Positions 44,638-52,394 of a stretch of DNA of 64,000 nt are shown one piece after another. Position 1 is the first letter of the stretch. Every line of letters starts with the position of its first letter. Under the pieces are notes generated by a model. It saw only the letters and a list, made by a program, of their open reading frames with translations, made no database searches and was not told where the DNA came from. Source of the stretch: Paenibacillus bovis (GTDB taxonomy: Bacteria; Bacillota; Bacilli; Bacillales; Bacillaceae_C); the NCBI GenBank assembly GCA_007679095.1, contig VEFU01000001.1, positions 186,001 to 250,000 on the forward strand. Direction: 5' to 3'. The position numbers were made by a program, and so were the translations under genes.

Positions 44638-45468
44638 CTATTTATGTTTCTTTTTCGTCATTTTATCAGAACTAAACCATAATGAAAAGGCAAGTCCGAT
44701 GATAAAAGTTGCAATACTTAAATACAGGGAAGAACCATGAGGTACTCCAGGGAACATCACAAAAAATGAACCAAAAATTAATCCAATGATAATCGCATAT
44801 GTCATATATTTAAAGTTAGATAATAAATAACGAATTGCTTTACTACTAACAATAAATCCTATAATCACACCCGCGCCTATAACAATTACTAGTGGAATAT
44901 TAAAATCTTTCAACGCTCTAATAGCAGTTGTATAAACACCCAATAACAGTAGAATAAAAGACCCACTTATTCCAGGAAGAAGCATTGCCATACTAGCTAA
45001 CCAGCCGGCAAAAAATAATCCAATCGCATTTGGGAACGTTAATGTTGTAATTGGTTCAGCTGCCTCATCAGGTTTTATAAAGCCTAATGAAGCAAGCAAT
45101 GCTCCTACAATAATTAACGCGATAATGTGGCTCGCTTTAAAATTCTGTTTTGCATTTGCTTCTTTGAAAATAAAAGGAACTACTCCTAGAATAAGGCCCA
45201 TAAAGAAAAATTGTGTTGGTTCTAAATGGTGTTCTAGTAAATAGTCGATTAATCTACTAAATATTACTAACGCTGCAACAATTCCTATTCCAAGCGGGAT
45301 AAGAAAGCCTATATGTTTCTTCCACTCACGGCTGAAAAAACCACTGATAGCTGCTAGTAGCCGATCATATATACCAAGAATAAAAGCAACGGTACCTCCA
45401 CTAACCCCAGGTATTAAATCTGTTATCCCCATTAAAAGACCACGATAAATATTTTTCCAATCCATCAT
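44638..45468 (-). CDS. DUF368 family polyprenyl-phosphate transporter (PopT-like)
   Basis: 276 residues with eight or more hydrophobic helices. The family signature is duplicated: GITDLIPGVSGGTVAFILGIYDRLL near the N terminus and MAMLLPGISGSFILLLLGVYTTAI in the middle, an inverted-repeat-like arrangement. DUF368 (PopT) proteins were recently shown to translocate undecaprenyl phosphate back across the membrane, complementing UptA/DedA. With uppP also in this window, two steps of carrier-lipid recycling are present. GAGGAG precedes the ATG. The gene is monocistronic. Confidence 0.88.
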   Translation of the reverse strand: MMDWKNIYRGLLMGITDLIPGVSGGTVAFILGIYDRLLAAISGFFSREWKKHIGFLIPLGIGIVAALVIFSRLIDYLLEHHLEPTQFFFMGLILGVVPFIFKEANAKQNFKASHIIALIIVGALLASLGFIKPDEAAEPITTLTFPNAIGLFFAGWLASMAMLLPGISGSFILLLLGVYTTAIRALKDFNIPLVIVIGAGVIIGFIVSSKAIRYLLSNFKYMTYAIIIGLIFGSFFVMFPGVPHGSSLYLSIATFIIGLAFSLWFSSDKMTKKKHK

Positions 45469-45529
45469 TTAATTCTCCTCTTCCAAACTCATAGGACTTA
45501 TTATAGCATTGAAATGCTTAAATGGAGAA

Positions 45530-47401
45530 TTAAATATTATACTTAATTTTGCGAATATAGTTCTGTCTTATTAATAGAAAATAAACGATTTGAATGATGC
45601 TAAATGCCCCTAGCACAAGAGTAGATTCCATCATTAAATTGTAGTTAAACATACGCTGTAAAGCTGTTAGAGCAACGGACCCATGTATTAACGCTATAAC
45701 AATCGGGACAAAGAATAGTAAGGCAAGTTGAATCGTTATTACTTTTGATAATTCTTTACTAGTTATTCCCATTTTATTTATGGCTTTAAATTTTGCTTTT
45801 TCCATGTCTAAATCTGTATACAACCTAAAATATAAAAAGCTTCCTGCAGCAACAAAGAAAATAACCCCAATGAATAACCCAACAAACAGAACCGCTCCAA
45901 AACCTTGGTTCAGTTCATTCCACTCATTCCCTAATGATGTAAACTCGTATGAATCACCAAAGCGGTGTAAGTCTTCCGTTAATTTTTTTCCTACTGGGAT
46001 CGTTTCCTTCCAATCATCAATAGAAAAGGCATAGTAAAGAGATTCCTTCGTATCATCTTTCTTTAATTCTTGATATAGATTATCGTTCACAATGTAAAAA
46101 TCATGAAATCCAGGCAATAAATTAGTTGGGATTGCTCGTACTTGTTGAAGGGATTTTTCACCTATAGCGAACTCTTTTTGTTCATCTCTTGTTTCCAACT
46201 CACCTATCGAACTGTGATAATACAATAAAGCTGTCTCATTATCAGCAAGCTTGACTTGCTCCTTATTCTTCATTTTTGCAAGTGCATTATAATCAGATTC
46301 TCTCACAACGTAAATTGTAATATCTCCCTTAGGTATTTCCATAATAGCTGTTTTCGTTTCTACAAAGGGGATGTCATTTGTTTTTAGTTCATTCCTGATT
46401 AGTTCCAAATGCGCTTCTTCATCTTTATTATTACTATAGGATTCATATTCTATAGCAAATGGTGATTCCTTCACTAATTCTTTTGTCATCATCGCTCTAA
46501 ATCCTACTAATGATCCTATTGCTGAAAATGCTACTGTGGAGACAATCGCTACAAAGAAAAATGTACGAGCATTATCTTTCATACGATACGCTAGGTCTGA
46601 CATTAAAACGAGATTCGTTTTTTTCCAAAAGAAATTTTTACTCTTCTTCAGTAAATTTATTGTATATACACTTAACTGTGTAAACAGAAAATAAGTACCA
46701 ATAATAACGACAATAGTTACTGGAATCATCGCTATAATCACTTGTAAATTTTTTACAATTAATGCAGTTGTATATCCAGCTGCAAGCAGAATGATTGAAA
46801 GAACAGATAAGTACACAGATGCTTTCGGTTCCTTTTTTGGAGCTTCATTCCCTTTTATTAGATCAACTAATTTATTTCCTTTTAAAATAGACACAGTTGA
46901 AAAAGAAATAATAATAAATAATAAAAGAAACGCAATAAATGTTAATAACAATGCTTGGATTGGTATATAGAAGTTTAAGCTCTGCTCTAGATCCAATACT
47001 TTTTCAGCGGTCAATAAGATAACCTTGCCGAAAACAAGACCAAGAGTAATACCTGAAATGGTTGCAAAAAATCCGATAATGACATTTTCTAAAAATACCA
47101 TCTTTCGGAGTTGCATGTTTGTCATTCCATGCATCACCATTAAACCAAACTCTTTTTTTCTTGATTTCAAGAAAGCACTCATAGAAATCAAAACAAAAAT
47201 GAATGAAAACACGTAAATTATTGCCTCAGCAAAATGAAGTCCTATCGCTACATTCGGATTGATTTCTAATAAAGATGGGTGAAATGCAAACATAGCATAA
47301 ACAAAAAATACTAGAACTGAGAATGTGCTACTCAAAAAATACGCAGCGTATGTGCGCTTATTACGCATGACATTATTAAACGCGAATCGACGAAAGGTCA
47401 T
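45530..47401 (-). CDS. BceB-type ABC transporter permease (FtsX family)
   Basis: 623 residues. Ten transmembrane helices are arranged as a first group of four or more (residues 1-270), a large extracytoplasmic loop of about 200 residues near residues 300-500, and C-terminal FtsX helices. The N terminus (FRRFAFNNVMRNKRTYAAYFLSSTFSV) is typical of BceB, YvcS and YxdM, which sense and remove peptide antibiotics such as bacitracin from lipid-linked precursors. AGGAGGGG precedes the ATG. It overlaps the ATPase gene by 26 bp. A BceRS-like kinase/regulator pair is encoded 2.4 kb away on the other strand. Confidence 0.87.
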   Translation of the reverse strand: MTFRRFAFNNVMRNKRTYAAYFLSSTFSVLVFFVYAMFAFHPSLLEINPNVAIGLHFAEAIIYVFSFIFVLISMSAFLKSRKKEFGLMVMHGMTNMQLRKMVFLENVIIGFFATISGITLGLVFGKVILLTAEKVLDLEQSLNFYIPIQALLLTFIAFLLLFIIISFSTVSILKGNKLVDLIKGNEAPKKEPKASVYLSVLSIILLAAGYTTALIVKNLQVIIAMIPVTIVVIIGTYFLFTQLSVYTINLLKKSKNFFWKKTNLVLMSDLAYRMKDNARTFFFVAIVSTVAFSAIGSLVGFRAMMTKELVKESPFAIEYESYSNNKDEEAHLELIRNELKTNDIPFVETKTAIMEIPKGDITIYVVRESDYNALAKMKNKEQVKLADNETALLYYHSSIGELETRDEQKEFAIGEKSLQQVRAIPTNLLPGFHDFYIVNDNLYQELKKDDTKESLYYAFSIDDWKETIPVGKKLTEDLHRFGDSYEFTSLGNEWNELNQGFGAVLFVGLFIGVIFFVAAGSFLYFRLYTDLDMEKAKFKAINKMGITSKELSKVITIQLALLFFVPIVIALIHGSVALTALQRMFNYNLMMESTLVLGAFSIIQIVYFLLIRQNYIRKIKYNI

Positions 47402-48146
47402 GTGAATCCCCTCCTAGAAACGATAACACGTCAATAATCTTTTGGAAGAACGCTTGACGGTTGTCACCACGATGAATTTCATTAAACAACTTGCCATCTT
47501 TGATAAAAATGACACGATTACAATAACTTGCAGCAATCGCATCATGAGTTACCATCATCATTGTTGCATTATCCTTTTTATTTATTGATTCCAGCATTTC
47601 CATTACTGCTTTAGATGATTTTGAATCTAGGTTCCCTGTCGGCTCATCTGCAAGAATCAGTTGTGGCTGATGTATAGTAGCACGAGCGATAGCTGTTCTT
47701 TGTGCTTGACCACCAGAAATTTCATATATGCGTTTCTTTAATATCTCCGTAATCCCTAATTTCTTCGCAACCGCTTCCACCCTCTCTTGCATTACTTTTA
47801 CCTTCATCCCATCGAGCGTTAACGGAAGAACGATATTTTCTTCTACAGTTAAAGTAGGTAACAAGTTAAAATCTTGGAATACAAACCCAAGTTCCCTACG
47901 TCTAAATAGCGCTAAATCATTATGTTTTAATCGAAAAGGATCCTTCCCATTAATTAAAATTGAGCCGGAAGTAGGTTGATCAATGGTTGAAACCATATTA
48001 AGTAATGTTGTTTTACCACTACCTGATGGTCCCATAATTCCTACAAATTCACCTTGTTCAATTGTCAAATCAATATCTGATAATGCTTTATATGCTACTT
48101 TTCCATCATAAACTTTACTTAAATTTTTAACTTTTAACGTCTCCAT
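47376..48146 (-). CDS. BceA-type ABC transporter ATP-binding protein
   Basis: 256 residues. Walker A GIMGPSGSGKTTLLNM, Q-loop VFQDFNLLPTLT, signature ISGGQAQRTAIARAT, Walker B LILADEPTGNLDS and H-loop MVTHDAIAA are present. It belongs to the LolD/MacB-like ATPase group used by BceAB detoxification modules. I chose the ATG at 48146 (METLKVKNL), preceded at some distance by AAAGGGG; a GTG at 48170 would start ahead of that site. It partners the permease at 45530-47401. Confidence 0.88.
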   Translation of the reverse strand: METLKVKNLSKVYDGKVAYKALSDIDLTIEQGEFVGIMGPSGSGKTTLLNMVSTIDQPTSGSILINGKDPFRLKHNDLALFRRRELGFVFQDFNLLPTLTVEENIVLPLTLDGMKVKVMQERVEAVAKKLGITEILKKRIYEISGGQAQRTAIARATIHQPQLILADEPTGNLDSKSSKAVMEMLESINKKDNATMMMVTHDAIAASYCNRVIFIKDGKLFNEIHRGDNRQAFFQKIIDVLSFLGGDSHDLSSIRV

Positions 48147-48289
48147 TATAAAAAATACCCCTTTCCTCACTACCCATAGTTTAGCGGAAAAAGAGTTTTT
48201 TCAACCATCGCTTTATCTTTCAGTTTTATTACATGTTTGTAAGGTTAGTCAGCTATTTAGTAAGTTACTAGATAGCTGACTCGCGGAAA

Positions 48290-48472
48290 CTTGCTCGGTT
48301 CTCTCGGTTGAAGGGGAGTTTCTCGCGATTTTCTCGTTTTTCTCGCGATTTTTTAAAATTTATTCGCGATTGTAAGGCACTTTCTCGCGATTCGTTTTAT
48401 TTCTCGCGATCGCAAGGCATAATCTCTCGATAACAAGGCGAAGACAAATTCTCGCGACAACGAGATATACCC
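48290..48472. repeat. Short-repeat array 2: TTCTCGCGATT cores at 21-bp steps
   Basis: Cores aligned on TCTCGCGAT start at 48321, 48341, 48362, 48383, 48402, 48423 and 48450, giving steps of 20, 21, 21, 19, 21 and 27 bp. Weaker cores (CTCGCGG, GCTCGG, TCTCGG) precede from 48280. Some spacers share an AAGGC word (TGTAAGGCAC, CGCAAGGCAT, AACAAGGCGA). Read on the strand of the adjacent NERD gene, the core is CGCGAGAA, one transition from the CGCAAGAA of array 1. The array ends directly at the 3' end of the NERD paralogue. No coding potential is seen. Confidence 0.85.
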
Positions 48473-49432
48473 TTAAATGAACTTGCTAAAATCCATCGCG
48501 TATGTTCTGCCTTTGGAGATTCCTTCACTTATTAAATCCATGCTTCGTAGTATTCTGGTTGACGTATCTATGTTTATATGTAAGAATTCACGGCAATCCT
48601 TGTTTGTCATTTTCCCTCCAAATAGTAAAAACCAATCTCTAACTGCGTTTATGTGGGCATTTTTGCTAGTGTGATTACAGTGCGAGCAATGCCAACCTTT
48701 TTTACTTATTCTTTGCATCCCAACGTAGCGACATCTATCACAAATTACGCCTGTTTGAAAGTCATGGTTTTGAATTTTATACGTTTGCGAAAGTGGGTTT
48801 GGAATATAAATTTGATGACTATTTATCATAGAAGTACATAACCAATCTAAATCTTTTTCATTAAGTATTGGCCTATTTTGAGGGATCTTTCTAATGTAGG
48901 ATGGAATTAAGTTGGGAAAGAGAATGGGAGTACTTTTAGGAGGAACTAAAACTATTTGCTTTGGATAAGCAAGTACGACGACTCCAATTACAGGGATATT
49001 AATACCTTTCGACTGCAGCCAGAGATCCAACAACTCACTATTTCTTTCGACTTGGGCTGCTGGGCAATCAAATGCATCTACTTGTCCATCATCTCTTTCT
49101 CTTATTAATTGTCTTGGATTCTCTCGAAAAGTTAGTTTTCCTGAAATGTTTTTCACTTCAAAAAGAATAGCATAAAATTGCGTTAAAAATAATGAATCAA
49201 TTTGAAATGTCGTGGCTGAGTGAAGGGATAAGTCATGAAGGATACGGTGTTGGAAGGGAAAGCTGTGATTTTGGAATACTCTCTCTACTCTTTCCTCACC
49301 AGCAATGCCTGCTTGTTTGGAAGTATAGTTGGAGGACAGGATTGGATACTGTGGATGACTCTCGTCTACCCGTAAAATACCTGCCTGCAAGCTTAATAGA
49401 GAGAGCGATTCAGAACGATATTTTACTATGAT
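48473..49432 (-). CDS. NERD-domain nuclease-like protein with C-terminal zinc ribbon (paralogue 2)
   Basis: About 319 residues, co-linear with the gene at 14035-15015. The NERD domain has D79 (FQID) and E92-x-K94 (FEVKN); then come a zinc ribbon (CDRC...CSHC) and a helical tail ending ISKGRTYAMDF. A perfect AGGAGG (about 49443-49448) points to a start near 49432, but the in-frame codons there are ATC (49432) and ATA (49429). These align exactly with the ATG-ATC start of paralogue 1. The frame upstream stays open to an ATG at 49486, which has only a weak site. The gene therefore uses a near-cognate start or has lost its ATG. The repeat array 2 adjoins its 3' end. Confidence 0.72.
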   Translation of the reverse strand: MIVKYRSESLSLLSLQAGILRVDESHPQYPILSSNYTSKQAGIAGEERVERVFQNHSFPFQHRILHDLSLHSATTFQIDSLFLTQFYAILFEVKNISGKLTFRENPRQLIRERDDGQVDAFDCPAAQVERNSELLDLWLQSKGINIPVIGVVVLAYPKQIVLVPPKSTPILFPNLIPSYIRKIPQNRPILNEKDLDWLCTSMINSHQIYIPNPLSQTYKIQNHDFQTGVICDRCRYVGMQRISKKGWHCSHCNHTSKNAHINAVRDWFLLFGGKMTNKDCREFLHINIDTSTRILRSMDLISEGISKGRTYAMDFSKFI

Positions 49433-49500
49433 TTGATTTGCACCTCCTAATATAATTAATGAAATAGTAGCACAATTCGAACACATTTACCACACTGAAT

Positions 49501-49815
49501 TTACTCATCCATCGTCCCCACTTGATAACGACTTAAATCAACACGTTTATCATTGATTAACTCTACACCTTCACTTTCTAGAAGGAGTTTTTGCTGGAGA
49601 GCTATTTCTGGGTTGGCAATGACGATTTCACCTTTTGCGTTTACTACTCTATGCCACGGTAAGCTATGTTTCTCACTCATAGAATGAAGGATTCTAGAAA
49701 CTTGCCTAGCACCGCGTGGATTGCCTGCAAGTTTGGAGATTTGTCCATATGTCACAACTTTTCCTTGTGGAATTTCCTTTAAAATCGATATTACTTCTTT
49801 TGTAAATGGCTGCAT
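49501..49815 (-). CDS. Alkyltransferase-like (ATL) protein, MGMT family without active-site cysteine
   Basis: 104 residues comprising the DNA-binding domain of O6-alkylguanine-DNA alkyltransferase (VISILKEIPQGKVVTYGQISKLAGNPRGARQVSRIL). The usual PCHR active site is replaced by PWHR (residues 53-56), the signature of ATL proteins such as E. coli YbaZ. These bind O6-alkylguanine without repairing it and hand it to nucleotide-excision repair. The Arg finger is retained in the GARQVSR segment. It is monocistronic, between the NERD paralogue and a membrane protein gene. Confidence 0.87.
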   Translation of the reverse strand: MQPFTKEVISILKEIPQGKVVTYGQISKLAGNPRGARQVSRILHSMSEKHSLPWHRVVNAKGEIVIANPEIALQQKLLLESEGVELINDKRVDLSRYQVGTMDE

Positions 49816-49911
49816 GGTCTCACTCCTCTAAAAGAAGTATACCACCACACAATATTCGAGGCTAAACGGAAAAAGTTCATGAACGAGGTTTTAACGCGGG
49901 TATGTATAGTA

Positions 49912-49950
49912 AGGGAGATAAAACATTCATATGTTTTATCTCTCCTTTTT
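49912..49950 (+). terminator. Orphan plus-strand terminator hairpin
   Basis: AGGGAGATAAAACAT and ATGTTTTATCTCTCCT form a 15-bp near-perfect stem followed by TTTTTC on the plus strand. No plus-strand gene precedes it. On the minus strand, where it follows the gene at 49987, the T-tract is missing. It may mark an unannotated plus-strand transcript or act in both directions. Confidence 0.5.
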
Positions 49951-49986
49951 CATAACGTAAAGTGTAGAAAAAAAGGAGTATACAGT

Positions 49987-50475
49987 TTACTGGAACATGC
50001 GCTCTTGTTGAATATAAGTGTTCTGAAATCCATCTATCTTTGCCCATTTATAGGAAAGGTGTTTTGTATTTTCATTAAAAATTTCTATTAACTCATCGAA
50101 GTTCTTCATAGCCTCCATATTAAAGGCAATCCCTTCTGCGGTATTCACTTGAAAAAAACGAGAGATGGAACTATCTTCTCCACCGGACTCATACTCGTAG
50201 TAATATGTTCCAGTTACATCCTCCCACGCATATTCCTTTACGGTAGTTCCTTTTCTTTTACTAACTATCTTTACTTTAAATCCTTGTTCATCACAAGAAA
50301 CGGTCGTATCATCTCCAAAATATCGTAATACCAAAAATAAGATAAGTGCTAACCCTATTGTGGACCATCCCACTGGGTCATTGATGAACATAAGCATGAT
50401 ACCAGCCATGCCCAAAATTACACCAATATAAATAGCTGCTTTTGACGAAGTCTTATTAGAAAATTCCTTTCCCAT
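49987..50475 (-). CDS. Two-helix membrane protein, unknown function
   Basis: 162 residues. Two closely spaced hydrophobic helices (AAIYIGVILGMAGIMLMFI and GWSTIGLALILFLVLRYF) are followed by a cytoplasmic beta-rich domain of about 100 residues (TTVSCDEQGFKVKIVSKRKGTTVKEYAWEDVTGTYYYEY...). The layout is that of PH-like/DUF membrane proteins in Bacillaceae. I cannot assign a function. The ATG at 50475 is preceded by GGAGGGAGG. It is divergent from the bceRS-like genes. Confidence 0.65.
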   Translation of the reverse strand: MGKEFSNKTSSKAAIYIGVILGMAGIMLMFINDPVGWSTIGLALILFLVLRYFGDDTTVSCDEQGFKVKIVSKRKGTTVKEYAWEDVTGTYYYEYESGGEDSSISRFFQVNTAEGIAFNMEAMKNFDELIEIFNENTKHLSYKWAKIDGFQNTYIQQERMFQ

Positions 50476-50609
50476 TAGCCTCCCTCCTTTATTACTATAT
50501 ATATGTCCTAGCTGATTTTTAAATGTCATGTACACTCAATTATCTCTTGAACTTTCCAGGCGATTATGTAATGTTAAAAGCACATATTTTAGAAAAAGGA
50601 AGAATGAAA

Positions 50610-51305
50610 ATGACAAAGATTCTGATTGTGGAAGATGACCCAAAGATTGCGAAGCTCCTCCAGAATTATTTGGAAAAGTATAATTATAGAGCCACTATTA
50701 CAGAGGATTTCGAGAATGTAATAGATATTTTTAAAAAAGTTAATCCTGCACTTGTCTTATTAGATGTGAATTTACCTAGTTATGACGGTTACTATTGGTG
50801 TAGGCAAATCCGTGCACTGTCTACGTGCCCTATCCTTTTCATATCTGCTCGTGCGGGTGAGATGGATCAAGTGATGGCATTGGAAAACGGTGCTGATGAT
50901 TATATTACGAAGCCATTTCACTATGAAGTTGTAATGGCAAAGATCCGCAGTAATTTACGACGAGCGTATGGAGAATATGCTCCAAAACCCGAAGAGAGAG
51001 TTATGCATCTTAATGGACTAACGCTTTATATGGAACGACTAGAGTTAGAGGTAGAAGGAGCAACTGTAACATTAACAAAGAAAGAAGCAGTATTATTGGA
51101 AATGTTAATGGAAAAGTCTCCAAGAGTTGTTGCACGTGAAGATATTCTCGAAAAGTTATGGGATGATCAGTCTTTTGTGGATGAAAATACATTAAATGTG
51201 AATGTAACCCGTCTCCGTAAAAGATTACAAGAACTAGGGATAGAAAACGTAATTGAAACAGTTCGTGGTGTAGGATATCGCCTTACTTTAGGAGAGAATA
51301 CGTAA
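50610..51305 (+). CDS. BceR-like OmpR-family response regulator
   Basis: About 231 residues. The receiver has the phospho-acceptor Asp in LVLLDVNLPSYDGYYWCR, the pattern of the BceR/YvcP/YxdJ group, plus ISARAGEMDQVMALENGADDYITKPF. The winged-helix output domain contains LTKKEAVLLEMLM, REDILEKLWDD and TLNVNVTRLRKRL. The start MTKILIVEDD at 50610 is preferred (AAGGA 9 nt upstream); an ATG at 50604 is possible. The stop overlaps the kinase start (TAATG). It presumably controls the BceAB-like exporter at 45530-48146. Confidence 0.87.
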   Translation: MTKILIVEDDPKIAKLLQNYLEKYNYRATITEDFENVIDIFKKVNPALVLLDVNLPSYDGYYWCRQIRALSTCPILFISARAGEMDQVMALENGADDYITKPFHYEVVMAKIRSNLRRAYGEYAPKPEERVMHLNGLTLYMERLELEVEGATVTLTKKEAVLLEMLMEKSPRVVAREDILEKLWDDQSFVDENTLNVNVTRLRKRLQELGIENVIETVRGVGYRLTLGENT

Positions 51306-52261
51306 TGAAGCTATTTTTTCGTGAACATCTTCCTCTTATTTTCATTAATATCATTCAAATAATCTTGGTACTAACAATCGTCTACTTAGATGGATATACA
51401 AACATACCAACTGCCATTTACTGCTTGTTTATCACTATTTTTCTATTATCCATGTATTTAATTTATCGTTATTTAACTCATAAAGAGTATTATAAACGGC
51501 TTACAGCTACTTCATATGAACTAACCGATGCAGTACAACAATTAGGCAATGCGCCAATACCAGAAGCATTAACTAACTTGTTAAAATCGCAGTATTCCCA
51601 ATATATTAATGAACTTCATCTTCAAGAAAATAAACGTGCAAATCACTTAACATTTATTAATCAATGGGTACACCAAATGAAGACACCATTATCCGTGATG
51701 GAACTAATAACTCAAGATTCGGATGATGAAAATCTGCGCAGTATACGAGAAGAAGCAGAGAAAATTAGCAGAGGTCTTGAAATGGTTTTATATGCTGCAA
51801 GACTTGAAACCTTCGAACATGACTTTCAAGTAGAGCCTGTTTCTATGAAAAAGGTAATAGATGATGCCATTCGAGAAAATAAGCGGTTATTCATTAGTAA
51901 CCGTGTGTACCCTGAAATTCATGGTGAAACAATCATTGTGGAATCAGACGAAAAATGGCTAGTATTTATTATGAATCAATTAATAACAAATGCAGTTAAA
52001 TATTCTACAGGAAAGGCACAAAAAATGATTGTTTCCATTCAAGAAAATTCAATTAAGGTACAAGACTTTGGAATTGGCATCCCTGTAAGTGATAGAAAAC
52101 GAGTATTCCATCCTTTTTTCACTGGAGAAAACGGCCGAAAATATCGCGAATCCACCGGAATGGGCTTGTATCTTGTGAAGGAAGTATGTGAAAAGCTTGG
52201 CCATCAAGTGGAGATTGAATCAGAGATAGAAAAAGGCACCACTGTAACGATAACTCTTTAA
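51305..52261 (+). CDS. BceS-like intramembrane-sensing histidine kinase
   Basis: 318 residues. Two N-terminal helices with only a few residues between them (LIFINIIQIILVLTIVYL and IYCLFITIFLLSMYLIY) mean no real extracellular sensor, the hallmark of intramembrane-sensing kinases. The phospho-acceptor His is in QWVHQMKTPLSVMEL. The HATPase domain has the N box MNQLITNAVKYS, VQDFGIGI and GMGLYLVKEV. Such kinases take their signal from the partner BceB permease, here encoded at 45530-47401. Confidence 0.88.
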   Translation: MKLFFREHLPLIFINIIQIILVLTIVYLDGYTNIPTAIYCLFITIFLLSMYLIYRYLTHKEYYKRLTATSYELTDAVQQLGNAPIPEALTNLLKSQYSQYINELHLQENKRANHLTFINQWVHQMKTPLSVMELITQDSDDENLRSIREEAEKISRGLEMVLYAARLETFEHDFQVEPVSMKKVIDDAIRENKRLFISNRVYPEIHGETIIVESDEKWLVFIMNQLITNAVKYSTGKAQKMIVSIQENSIKVQDFGIGIPVSDRKRVFHPFFTGENGRKYRESTGMGLYLVKEVCEKLGHQVEIESEIEKGTTVTITL

Positions 52262-52360
52262 GCTTTCGGATCGATTGGCTTCTCCCTTTTCAGAAGGGAT
52301 TAAAGAAAATGCACGACCGATACATAAGTAACCATAAATTGCTCATAAATGTGCAATCCA

Positions 52361-52392
52361 AAGCCTCTCAATATAAGCATTGAGAGGCTTTC
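52361..52392. terminator. Terminator between the BceS-like gene and the HAAS operon
   Basis: AAGCCTCTCAAT pairs with ATTGAGAGGCTT around a 6-nt loop, between convergent genes. T-richness is greater on the plus side (TTTCTTCT). Confidence 0.7.
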
Positions 52393-52394
52393 TT

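Noticed and set aside
48477-48841. Plus-strand ORFs opposite NERD paralogue 2
   Set aside because: They are antisense shadows of a clear conserved coding sequence.
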